Part shown: one piece after another, positions 30,322 to 38,420 of the stretch
How the letters are laid out: each line of letters starts with the position of its first letter
How positions within the stretch are numbered: position 1 is the stretch's first letter
DNA from: Bifidobacterium moukalabense DSM 27321
GTDB taxonomy: Bacteria > Actinomycetota > Actinomycetes > Actinomycetales > Bifidobacteriaceae
NCBI RefSeq assembly: GCF_000522505.1
Contig: NZ_AZMV01000002.1
Span: 177 to 64,176 of the forward strand
DNA length: 64,000 nucleotides
Direction of reading: 5' to 3'
Position numbers and translations under genes: made by a program
The notes under the pieces: generated by a model
What the model saw: only the letters and a program-made list of their open reading frames with translations
Told to the model about the DNA's origin: nothing
The model's database searches: none

Positions 30322-30900
30322 ATGGCCAACGACGAAGTCGACCGCAGAAGAGAGATCCTTGAGGCGGCGGTCGAACTGTTCGGCACACTCGGCTACTACG
30401 GAACGTCGCTGCAGAAGATAGCCACCATGGTCGGCCTGACCAAGGCCGGCGTATTGCACTACGTCGGCAGCAAGGAAGGTCTGCTGCACGCGGTGCTCGA
30501 CGAGATGTACGATCGGGAAACCGAGGACCTCACCGCCGGCATGGTACGTGACGAACATCCGAATATCGCCGAAATGTGGCGTAAGACCGTGGCGATCAAC
30601 GCCAAACGCCCCAAGCTGGTGCACATGTTCTCCACCTTGAGCGCCGAGGCGCTGAATCCGGACCATCCCGCGCACGACTACTTCGCCACGCGCGAGGAAC
30701 GCATCGTGGACGTGGCCGCGAACATCCGCTGGCATGTGCCCGAAGGCGTGGACGCAGAACGGGTGCTACGTGCCGGATTCGCGATGATGGACGGCGTGCA
30801 GCTGCGCTGGCTTCGCAAACCCGGCCAGGATCTCAACGCCATGTGGGCCGAATGCGAGGACGTGCTCTTTCCGCTGCCTCAGTGGGATGGCTACCGCTAG
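30322..30900 (+). CDS. TetR-family regulator of the GH3 gene
   Basis: A 192-residue protein with an N-terminal TetR helix-turn-helix, RREILEAAVELFGTLGYYGT followed by LQKIATMVGLTKAGVLHYVG. Its C-terminal end, MDGVQLRWLRKPGQDLNAMW...LFPLPQWDGYR, is shared with the TetR proteins at 41.7, 46.8 and (less) 62.7 kb, so they form a paralogous group. GGAG lies 8 bases before the ATG. Control of the divergent GH3 beta-glucosidase through the palindrome at 30180-30195 is inferred from position. The inducer is probably a breakdown product of the sugar substrate. Confidence 0.88.
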   Translation: MANDEVDRRREILEAAVELFGTLGYYGTSLQKIATMVGLTKAGVLHYVGSKEGLLHAVLDEMYDRETEDLTAGMVRDEHPNIAEMWRKTVAINAKRPKLVHMFSTLSAEALNPDHPAHDYFATREERIVDVAANIRWHVPEGVDAERVLRAGFAMMDGVQLRWLRKPGQDLNAMWAECEDVLFPLPQWDGYR

Positions 30901-31061
30901 ACGCCAAAAACCTCCGCCCACTGGAACAATCACCCCGCTAAGAAGCATCCCAGCGGGGCATGACCTCCAGTGGGTGGAGGAATCAAGACGCGGAAGACGA
31001 AAGCACAAGGCGGCGCGCGACCCGTCCCACGAATCACCGCAGATCCACCGAAGACCGGTGT

Positions 31062-32099
31062 CTACAACGTCACCATGGCGCCTTCATCCGCCGCCTTCTT
31101 GACGGCGTTGAGCACCTCCAGCGATCTGATGGCGTCTTCCGGAGTGACAATCGGTTCCGCCTCGCCACGCAGCACCTTCAGATAGTGCGCCAGTTGCAGG
31201 CGATGCGGCAGTCCCTCCTTCACGCCCTGAATCTCACAGGTGAGCGGCTTCGTCCAGTCGCTCACGCCGTCCCGATAGGTGAAAAGCCGCAGCCTCGGCA
31301 AAGACAGCGACCCCTTGGTGCCCATGATGAGGTACGCGTCGGTGTCGAACGGCGCGAAGAACGGGTTCTCACGCGCGGTCGCCTCCCAATTCCACGGGCT
31401 GGCCGCCGCATCGGAAAGCGTGATCGACCCGAGTGCGCCGGATGCGAAACGCATATTGACCACCGCGGAATCCTCCACTTCGAATCCGCGGGTGCCGTTG
31501 GCCGACATGCCCTGTATTTCGGTGGGCTCCCCGATCAGGTAGCGCATGAGATCCACGTCATGCACCATGTTCACGAGAATAGGGCCGGCGCCCTGTTGCC
31601 TGCGCCACGGAATGTCGTAGTACGTGTCCGGCTTGTAGATGTTGTAGTGCACGGAAACCGTCACGATGCGGCCGAGCACGCCGGAATCGATGATTTCCTT
31701 GGCACGCTGCACTTTCGGATTATGGCGTCGATGCTGGCCGACAAGCACCGGCAGGCCGATTGTGCGAGCTTCATCCGCGAATGCGCGGGCGTCGTCCAGG
31801 TCGTCGCTGATCGGTTTTTCCACCAGCGGCGGCACGCCATGTTCGAGCGCCGCGCGCGCCATGGACAGATGCAGGCCGTTCGGCGATGCGATCACCACGC
31901 CGTCAAGCGCCACATGATCGAACATGTCATTGCAGTCCGCATACCATTCGACGCCGATGGATTTCGCCAATTCCTCCGACTCGGGCATCGGATCGGCAAT
32001 CGCCACCAGTTTCGCGTCGGGATTGTCCTGAATGTAGCGGATATGGTCGCGCCCCATGGCACCGGCGCCGATTACGGCAAGCTTGAGCTGTCGCGTCAT
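31062..32099 (-). CDS. Gfo/Idh/MocA-family NAD(P)-dependent oxidoreductase
   Basis: A 345-residue protein from Met 32099 (MTRQLKLAVIGAGAMGRDH), with AAAGGGG upstream. The Rossmann motif is VIGAGAMG; the family motif EKPISDDLDDARAF carries the conserved Glu-Lys-Pro, and VHDVDLMRYLIGEP has the catalytic Asp of the His/Asp region. Family members oxidise the hydroxyl groups of inositols, sugars or sugar acids. It is the third gene of an SDR-MFS-oxidoreductase operon, 82 bases after the transporter, so import followed by two dehydrogenation steps is likely. The sugar or polyol is not known. Confidence 0.9.
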   Translation of the reverse strand: MTRQLKLAVIGAGAMGRDHIRYIQDNPDAKLVAIADPMPESEELAKSIGVEWYADCNDMFDHVALDGVVIASPNGLHLSMARAALEHGVPPLVEKPISDDLDDARAFADEARTIGLPVLVGQHRRHNPKVQRAKEIIDSGVLGRIVTVSVHYNIYKPDTYYDIPWRRQQGAGPILVNMVHDVDLMRYLIGEPTEIQGMSANGTRGFEVEDSAVVNMRFASGALGSITLSDAAASPWNWEATARENPFFAPFDTDAYLIMGTKGSLSLPRLRLFTYRDGVSDWTKPLTCEIQGVKEGLPHRLQLAHYLKVLRGEAEPIVTPEDAIRSLEVLNAVKKAADEGAMVTL

Positions 32100-32180
32100 A
32101 AGAAACCCCTTTGTTTGCATTGTTTCGCAGTGTTTCACTGTCGGATTGTTCTTCGGACCGTTGTCGGATAATCCTTCGGA

Positions 32181-33464
32181 TCATTCCGAGGTCGCACCCT
32201 GCCTGCGTTTCGGCATCATGGTGCCGGCCTTCCTGACCCTCGCCGCAAGCAGCAACGTGACGGCGAGGCCGACGAGGGTGATCGCGGCCGCGGCATAGAA
32301 CGCGTTGCGGTACCCGACCGTCTCGTCGAACAGGCTGGTGGCGATGCGCGGGCCGATCCATGCACCCAGCGCGTAGCCCAGGAACATGATGCCGTAGTTG
32401 ATGCCCAGATGCTTCGTTCCGAACGTCTCGCCGGTCAGCGGCGGATAAATCACCAGCAGGGCGCCGAACGCGAATCCGAGCACGATCACGCAGGCGATGA
32501 AGAACGGCGCGTTCACCGCGAACGACATGGCCACCATCGCCAGCGCGGTGGCGACCAGCATCACGGCAAGGCACCTGAATGCGCCCAATTTGTCATAGAG
32601 GGCGCCGAACGCAAGACGACCCACGAAATTCGACAACGTGTTGATCGACACCACCATCGCCCCGAATGCGGCTGCGGTCATCGCACCGACCTGACCGACC
32701 TGATACTGGGCGATCGAGGACAGCGCACCGACAAGCATGGTGCCGGCGGTCGCTGCGGCCGCGTAGACGAGCAACAGCACATAGAATCGCGGCGAGGCGA
32801 GCATCGCCTTCCAATCGAAGCCGCCATCGTCTTCGGCATTGTCGGCGGAGGTTGCGGAAGTAGGCGGATTCCAGCATTTCGGACGGTACCCTTCCGGCAC
32901 CGGCGAGACGAACAGCGATCCCAGCGTGATGGCGATCCAGAATGTCACGCCAAGAATCTTCAGCGCGGTGGAGACACCGAACGTGCTCGACAGGAAGCTG
33001 GCTATCGGCGACAGCGTGGCCGGCCCGATGGCGGCCGCGGCAAGCAGGATGCCGGACGCCTTGCCGCGGATGTCGGGGAACCAGCGTTGCGCGGTGGTGA
33101 GCGTCGGGTTGTACACCAGGCCATTCCCCATGCCGGCGATCACACCGTGGCACAGATACAGCATCGGAATGCTGGTGGCCATGCCGGTCAGGAACCAGCC
33201 GAGGCCGAACACCAGACCGCCGACGAGCATGACCTTGCGCGGCCCGAATCTGTCGGAAATACGGCCCGAGAAGATGCCGGTGACGGCCATGACGGTCTGG
33301 AAGATGGAATACGAAAGGCTCACATCGGTTTTGCTCCACCCGTTCTGTTCGCTCAATGGCGTCAGGAACACGCTGAACAAGGCGATGGACGCCACGAAGA
33401 ACATGACCACGAACGCGGCGGACAGGATGCCGTAACGGTTGGGTTCCTTGGTTGCGGTTGCCAT
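32181..33464 (-). CDS. MFS transporter, OFA/monocarboxylate-like
   Basis: A 427-residue protein from Met 33464 (MATATKEPNRYGILSAAFVV) with AAAGGAAAG upstream and 12 hydrophobic helices. The segments WSKTDVSLSYSIFQTVMAVT, GRISDRFGPRKVMLVGGL and GMGNGLVYNPTLTTAQRWFP resemble oxalate/formate antiporter (OFA) and monocarboxylate transporters, which carry organic acids. Lying between an SDR and a Gfo/Idh oxidoreductase, it may import a sugar acid or polyol, or export an acid product. A hydrophilic loop of about 30 residues in the middle is normal for the family. Confidence 0.82.
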   Translation of the reverse strand: MATATKEPNRYGILSAAFVVMFFVASIALFSVFLTPLSEQNGWSKTDVSLSYSIFQTVMAVTGIFSGRISDRFGPRKVMLVGGLVFGLGWFLTGMATSIPMLYLCHGVIAGMGNGLVYNPTLTTAQRWFPDIRGKASGILLAAAAIGPATLSPIASFLSSTFGVSTALKILGVTFWIAITLGSLFVSPVPEGYRPKCWNPPTSATSADNAEDDGGFDWKAMLASPRFYVLLLVYAAAATAGTMLVGALSSIAQYQVGQVGAMTAAAFGAMVVSINTLSNFVGRLAFGALYDKLGAFRCLAVMLVATALAMVAMSFAVNAPFFIACVIVLGFAFGALLVIYPPLTGETFGTKHLGINYGIMFLGYALGAWIGPRIATSLFDETVGYRNAFYAAAAITLVGLAVTLLLAARVRKAGTMMPKRRQGATSE

Positions 33465-33521
33465 AGGGCTTTCCTTTCCCGCAGTCTCCTGCGATTGACG
33501 ACTGTCGTCGTTTGCCGGCAC

Positions 33522-34397
33522 TTACAGCAGTCCGCGTTGCTTGAGCGAGTTGATGGCGAACTGACGGCGGCCGCCCGGCTTCGGCGTCAGGTCACCCATC
33601 ATCAGATGGAAGCCGCCATCGACGCTCACCTCGTCGCCGTTGACGAAATCCGAACGCGGCGACGCCATCCACGCCACCGCGTTGGCGATGTCCTGCACTT
33701 CGCCGATACGACGGGAGGCGATCAGTCGTTCGCGATCCTTGGTGACCTGTGGGTCGGCGTAGAACGAGGCCGACATCGGGGTCTTCACGAAGCACGGGCA
33801 CACGCAGTTGGAACGGATGCCGAACGGCCCCCATTCGGCCGCGATCATCTTGGAGAGCATGCCAAGACCCGCCTTCGCGCAGGAATACGCGCCGGAGAAT
33901 GTCTCCGGAGAGTGCGAGGCGACCGTGGAGATATGCACGATCCGGCCGGATTTGTGCTGCAGCATCACCTTGCCGAACGCCTGTGAGAGGATGAACGCGC
34001 CGGTCAGGTTGACGTCGATCACGTCCTTCCAGTCCTGCAAAGGCAGATCCTCAAGCGGCGCGAACCGCAGGATGCCGACGGCGTTGACGAGCACATCGAC
34101 GGTGCCGAAGTCCGCGACGATTTTATTGCGCAGGATCTCCACGTCGGCGGCGTCGGAGACATCGCAGCCATAGCCCTTCGCCTCCACGCCGTAGGTCTGC
34201 GTGATTTCGGCGGCAAACGCACGGGTGGTCTCCTCGCTTACATCCACCAACGCCAGTCGGGCGCCGGCTTTGGCAAGCTCGCCGCAGATGGCCGTGCCCA
34301 TGCCACCGACCGCACCGGCCACCACGCATACGTCACCTGCCAGCCCCAGCCAGTCACGTTGCTCCGGAGCCGCATCTTCGATCATCTTTTCAGCCAT
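33522..34397 (-). CDS. Short-chain dehydrogenase/reductase
   Basis: A 291-residue SDR from Met 34397 (MAEKMIEDAAPEQRDW), with AAGGAG at the right spacing; upstream codons to 34589 would run through the divergent promoter. It has the dinucleotide motif VAGAVGGMGTA, the structural NAVG motif, the catalytic Ser in ISTVASHS, and Tyr/Lys in YSCAKAG. It ends with the C-terminal VDGGFHLM typical of classical SDRs. It is the first gene of the SDR-MFS-Gfo/Idh operon and is divergent from a MerR regulator. A polyol or sugar-acid dehydrogenase role is inferred. Confidence 0.9.
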   Translation of the reverse strand: MAEKMIEDAAPEQRDWLGLAGDVCVVAGAVGGMGTAICGELAKAGARLALVDVSEETTRAFAAEITQTYGVEAKGYGCDVSDAADVEILRNKIVADFGTVDVLVNAVGILRFAPLEDLPLQDWKDVIDVNLTGAFILSQAFGKVMLQHKSGRIVHISTVASHSPETFSGAYSCAKAGLGMLSKMIAAEWGPFGIRSNCVCPCFVKTPMSASFYADPQVTKDRERLIASRRIGEVQDIANAVAWMASPRSDFVNGDEVSVDGGFHLMMGDLTPKPGGRRQFAINSLKQRGLL

Positions 34398-34468
34398 AAG
34401 GGATTCTCCTTCAAAATTTTCCTCCAGTTCCACGTCTTTGTCGGAACAACCAGCACCGATGATAGACT

Positions 34469-34483
34469 TTGCCCCGAGGGCAA
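34469..34483. promoter_or_regulatory. Perfect palindrome before the MerR gene
   Basis: TTGCCCCGAGGGCAA: 6-base arms around CGA, 17 bases before the merR ATG and inside the divergent control region. A TTGTCG/TAGACT pair with a 20-base spacer at 34437-34468 resembles the long-spacer promoters bound by MerR proteins. Candidate operator. Confidence 0.55.
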
Positions 34484-34499
34484 GGTCAAGGAGGACGGC

Positions 34500-35381
34500 A
34501 TGGGCGCGGATGACGAACTGCTGACGATCGGCGAGGTGGCCAGACTGGACGGCATCACCACCAAGGCGCTGCGCTATTACGATGCGCACGGCATCTTGAA
34601 ACCCGCGGCTGTCGATCCGGTGACCGGATACCGCTACTACACGCCCGACCAGATGCTTGACGTGGATGTGATGCGTATCTGCGTCTCTTCCGGAATCCCA
34701 CTGGAATCACTGGAGCGGTACCGCTTTGAAAACGGTTCGCTGGATTGGCGAAGCGTGCTGGAAGCCGCGCAGTCACAGGTCGACAACCGCATCAAGCAGC
34801 TGAGATATCTGCAGACCACGATCAGCGATTACGCCGGCGAGCTGGTCCGCAAGGCACACTCCCCCGCCGACGGCGTGGTCCGTTCCGACCTGCTCCCGAC
34901 ATGGCTGGCCGCAACCGACTGGCCCATCGACTCCCCCTGCGACATGAAACGGTATCTGCGCACGATGACGGCCCTGCGCACGGCGATCCATGATGCGTCG
35001 GCACCGTATCTTCTACGCCGGGGCATACTTGTGGATCTGGAGCGGCGGCGGGCGTACGCCTTCCATCAGTTCGCGCCTTCGCAGCGCATGCTGGACATAT
35101 TCCATTCAGGCGACCGTTCGCAAGTGGTGTGCGACTGCGATTTCCCCGGTGACGTGACCGTCATCAATCCTCCCGGAGGCCCCGCCGAAAGCCAGGTCAT
35201 CGAACGCGATTCACTCGCGCGATGCTTCGACGACGGCATGACGACGGCCCAGGCGCTTACCCCTGAGGATTGGCCGCACGTCACCATGACGGAGATCTGG
35301 GGCAGCCACGCGCCCGACGGCTCGGTCCGCATCCGCCTCACCCGCCATCGCTGCACACCGCTCTATGCTTTGCAGCCGTAA
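34500..35381 (+). CDS. MerR-family regulator with GyrI-like effector domain
   Basis: A 293-residue protein from ATG 34500, with AAGGAGG upstream. The N-terminal HTH reads LLTIGEVARLDGITTKALRY and YDAHGILKPAAVDPVTGYRY, a MerR/BmrR-type motif. A coiled-coil follows around residues 80-115. The C-terminal 150 residues probably form a ligand-binding domain of the BmrR/GyrI type. It has no cluster of Cys for metal binding, so a small organic ligand is likelier. The divergent SDR-MFS-oxidoreductase operon is the probable target, through the palindrome at 34469-34483. Confidence 0.85.
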   Translation: MGADDELLTIGEVARLDGITTKALRYYDAHGILKPAAVDPVTGYRYYTPDQMLDVDVMRICVSSGIPLESLERYRFENGSLDWRSVLEAAQSQVDNRIKQLRYLQTTISDYAGELVRKAHSPADGVVRSDLLPTWLAATDWPIDSPCDMKRYLRTMTALRTAIHDASAPYLLRRGILVDLERRRAYAFHQFAPSQRMLDIFHSGDRSQVVCDCDFPGDVTVINPPGGPAESQVIERDSLARCFDDGMTTAQALTPEDWPHVTMTEIWGSHAPDGSVRIRLTRHRCTPLYALQP

Positions 35382-35494
35382 TTAAACTGGCACAGGACGA
35401 TCCGTCAATACGGCTGGTATCCGTTGAACGGCTCTACCAGTAACGACGCCATCAACGTATGCAGCGCGGAAAGGGCAACGCCGTGCGCACCCAG

Positions 35495-35944
35495 CTACTG
35501 GCCGTCCGCGAAACCATCCATGTCGGGACCGTCGAAACCATCGTCGAAACCCGGAGCCTCCGGGGCGGGGCCACCGGGACCACCGATGAATTCACGGGCC
35601 GACATGCCGTTTTCCTTACGGGAGACGTCCACGGCCTCCTGCAACATCTGCCGGACTTCGAAGCCACGCACGATGTTCTTCAACACCACGACGCCATTGC
35701 CGGACGACTGGTCACGCGTGTCAAGAACCAGCGTACTCATGCCGAATAGACGCTGCAGGAGCGAACGCTCGACACTGATGTCGACGATGCGGAACAGTTT
35801 GATCAGATTGAACTTCTCGTTCAGTATGCCCGTTTTGATGCTCATCTCCTTATCGGTGAGCGTGTACACGGTGAAGGTGAACGGCGTACGGCACCAATTG
35901 CGCTTACGCTGCCTCCACAGCACATTGCCGCTTGCAACTTTCAT
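35495..35944 (-). CDS. PH-domain (YdbS/YdbT-like) protein with acidic tail
   Basis: A 149-residue protein from Met 35944, with AAAGGAG just upstream. Residues 1-85 match bacterial pleckstrin-homology domains: FTFTVYTLTDKEMSIKTGIL, LFRIVDISVERSLLQRLFGM and LVLDTRDQSSGNGVVVLKNI. The C-terminus from about 120 is rich in Gly, Pro and Asp (GGPGGPAPEAPGFDDGFDGP), low complexity and acidic. There is no membrane helix, while many relatives are membrane proteins. Function unknown. It is a single gene on the minus strand, with convergent merR at one end and the DHA2 transporter on the other, so it is not clearly part of an operon. Confidence 0.8.
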   Translation of the reverse strand: MKVASGNVLWRQRKRNWCRTPFTFTVYTLTDKEMSIKTGILNEKFNLIKLFRIVDISVERSLLQRLFGMSTLVLDTRDQSSGNGVVVLKNIVRGFEVRQMLQEAVDVSRKENGMSAREFIGGPGGPAPEAPGFDDGFDGPDMDGFADGQ

Positions 35945-36117
35945 ATGGGCTCCTTTGTCTCGTACAGAAATCGCCACAACACGACGCTTCACGCACATCT
36001 TACCGGCTACCGGCCAAAACGGCCCATATCATCCGCAAGTTTTCAACAATCGATGGCATCGCAATCCGTCGGACCATGGCTGACGGATCACGATGCCATA
36101 AGCGGACCGCAGCGCCA

Positions 36118-37572
36118 TCAGCCCACGCGCCTGGAGAAGCGGAACATGAGCAGGGCGAACACCTCACCGACCACGGCCACGCCGAAGAACACCCACATAC
36201 TGGTGGAGAAGCCCGCCACATAGGCCGATGACTGGCTCATGCCCGAGGCCATGTTTGCGCTCGCGAATTCAGAGATCAGCGTGGAGGCCACGGCCGTGCC
36301 GATGGCGCCGGCAAGCTGCTGCACGGTGTTCATCACGGCGGATCCGTCGGCATTCATCGCGGCCGGCAACTGGTTCAGCGCATGGGTCTGGTCGGGCACG
36401 AGCACGAATCCGGAGGCGGCCATGAACAGCATGTAGGCCACGGCCAGCGCCCATTCATGTGAGCCCGTGCACATCATCGCAATATCCATAATGGCCACGC
36501 CCACGAATCCGCAGGCGATGAATTTCGGCGGGAAATGGCCTTTCAGGGCGCTGCCGATCAGCGGAGCGGAAATCGCGCCGATCACGGCTCCCGGCAGCAG
36601 GATCAGGGCCGCGACCATGCTGGTGTGGCCGAGGCCCCGCTGCAGCAGAATCGGCAGCAGGAAGTTGACGCCGAGCACTCCTCCGGACGACATGAGCAGA
36701 ATCACCATGCCGAACGTGAAGCCGGGATACGTGAACGTGCGCACCTCAATCAACGGGTGCTCCATCCTCAGCTGTACGACGGCGAACACCGCCAGCACCA
36801 CGACGGAACCGACAAGCACGGCCCAGAACCGCCAATCGCCGTTCCACTGCGCGAAGAAGCTGGCCGCGACGATGATGCCGGCCAGACCGAGCGCGATCAG
36901 CAGCAGCGACGGCGCCGACAGATACCCCTTCTCGCCATGACGGATATCGGGAATGGTTGCGGTGCCGAGCACGAAGGAAATCACCAGGAATGGAATCATG
37001 GCATAGAAGATCCAGTGCCAGTCGAGGAATTCCATGACCAGACCGCCGAATACCGGGCCGATGGCCGGTGCGGCGCAGGTCACCAGGCTGACCAGGCCGA
37101 GCATCATGCCACGCTTGTACAACGGCGCCTTCTCCAGAATGATGTTGGTCAGCAGCGGCAGCGAGACACCGGTGCCGAGCGCCATGATCAGACGGGCCGC
37201 GAGCAGCATCGGGAAGTTCAATGCGAGCGCGCCGATCAGCGTGCCGGCCGAAAACAGCACGACGGCGATGATGAACAGCATCTTCGTCGGGAAGCGACGC
37301 ACCAGGAACGGGGAGGTCGGAATCGCCACCGAAAGCAGCAGCAGATAGCCGGTGGTGAGCCATTGCACCACGTCGGCGGAGATGGCGAACTCCCCCATCA
37401 ACGTCGAGTAGGCGATGTTCAACGACGTTTCGGACAGGATGCCAAGGAACGTCAGGATGGCGAGCGCCACCACCACAACGATGAGCCGCCTCTCGTCCAT
37501 GTATCTGCCGGATTGCCGTTCCGTCTGCGCCGCTTCCATCGGTCGTTCCCGCCGTTCCTTACTTTCCGTCAT
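36118..37572 (-). CDS. MFS multidrug exporter, DHA2 (EmrB/QacA) family
   Basis: A 484-residue protein from Met 37572 (MTESKERRERPMEAAQTERQ) with GAGGAA upstream. It has the DHA2 pattern: LSETSLNIAYSTLMGEFAIS with the conserved Asn/Ala after helix 1, WLTTGYLLLLSVAIPTSPFL, RRFPTKMLFI, and about 14 hydrophobic helices. Family members export drugs and toxic compounds with protons. It lies 104 bases downstream of a MarR gene on the same strand, which probably represses it. Substrate unknown. A charged N-terminal extension of about 30 residues precedes the first helix. Confidence 0.9.
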   Translation of the reverse strand: MTESKERRERPMEAAQTERQSGRYMDERRLIVVVVALAILTFLGILSETSLNIAYSTLMGEFAISADVVQWLTTGYLLLLSVAIPTSPFLVRRFPTKMLFIIAVVLFSAGTLIGALALNFPMLLAARLIMALGTGVSLPLLTNIILEKAPLYKRGMMLGLVSLVTCAAPAIGPVFGGLVMEFLDWHWIFYAMIPFLVISFVLGTATIPDIRHGEKGYLSAPSLLLIALGLAGIIVAASFFAQWNGDWRFWAVLVGSVVVLAVFAVVQLRMEHPLIEVRTFTYPGFTFGMVILLMSSGGVLGVNFLLPILLQRGLGHTSMVAALILLPGAVIGAISAPLIGSALKGHFPPKFIACGFVGVAIMDIAMMCTGSHEWALAVAYMLFMAASGFVLVPDQTHALNQLPAAMNADGSAVMNTVQQLAGAIGTAVASTLISEFASANMASGMSQSSAYVAGFSTSMWVFFGVAVVGEVFALLMFRFSRRVG

Positions 37573-37675
37573 GGTTTGCCGTTCCTCTCTTTTCCATATG
37601 CGCGATGGCATCGTTTGTTCGCACGGTTCGATTTTCCGTGCGACCTACCGTTTCGTCGTATGCGATCGGGTCTCG

Positions 37676-38221
37676 TCATCCGTCATCAGTGTTTCGACGC
37701 GTGCCGGCCAGGCGTCGGCCACCTGCGTGGCCCATTCCCCTCCCCCGATCCGCACCCATCAGCCGATGCATGGCCCGCAGCGTGGCGACCGTGGTGGCGG
37801 CGTCCTGCGCACTGACGTCGGACAGCACGCCGCGCAGGTGTTCGTGGAACTGGCGTACGTACAGTTCGCGGATTTCCTCGGCGGCCGCGGTCAGGCTCAA
37901 CGTCACCGCACGACCGTCGATGTCGGACGAATGCTTGACCACAAGGCCTTTGCCGGCCAGCTCGTTGACCAGTTTCGTAATGCTCGGCGCGGTCACTCCA
38001 AGGAAGGCGCTGATGCCGCTGACCCGTGCGACCGGGGTCGGGGATTCGGCCTGATGATTGAGATTCCAGATGGCGTCGATGACGTGCACGTGCCGTGGTT
38101 TCATGCCTTTCGGCAGTTCCGGCAACGCTTCGGTGATACGTTTCGCCGTCCAGCATGCGTCGATCAGGTCACGCACGTCATCCAGCGACAGTTGCCGTTG
38201 CCCACTCCGCGATCCCGTCAT
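37676..38221 (-). CDS. MarR-family regulator of the DHA2 exporter
   Basis: A 181-residue protein from Met 38221, with GGAGG four bases upstream. The winged helix reads SGISAFLGVTAPSITKLVNE and LAGKGLVVKHSSDIDGRAVT, with the Asp/Arg wing of MarR. The C-terminus (GGRRLAGTRRNTDDG) is Arg-rich and less conserved. It is upstream of the DHA2 exporter, the classic arrangement for a drug-responsive MarR/exporter pair. TTACCAAAGGTAA at 38252-38264, just before its start, is the probable operator. Confidence 0.86.
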   Translation of the reverse strand: MTGSRSGQRQLSLDDVRDLIDACWTAKRITEALPELPKGMKPRHVHVIDAIWNLNHQAESPTPVARVSGISAFLGVTAPSITKLVNELAGKGLVVKHSSDIDGRAVTLSLTAAAEEIRELYVRQFHEHLRGVLSDVSAQDAATTVATLRAMHRLMGADRGRGMGHAGGRRLAGTRRNTDDG

Positions 38222-38251
38222 GACGCCTCCGCACATCGTTACCAATAGTCA

Positions 38252-38264
38252 TTACCAAAGGTAA
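38252..38264. promoter_or_regulatory. MarR operator candidate
   Basis: TTACCAAAGGTAA: 5-base arms TTACC/GGTAA around AAA, 31 bases before the marR start. TTACCAATAG at 38239-38248 resembles a second half-site. Confidence 0.62.
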
Positions 38265-38420
38265 GTATTATGAATGCTCTAGACAAACGGCGGGCGGGGT
38301 TCATCCATCGGCCCTTGCATCTGGATTCGGAAGAAAGCATGATGCATCAATGACCAAGCGCGCACCCGCTGGATGCGCGCCTGGATTTTACGGAAGATCC
38401 CGAACTCAGGAAGCCCAACG

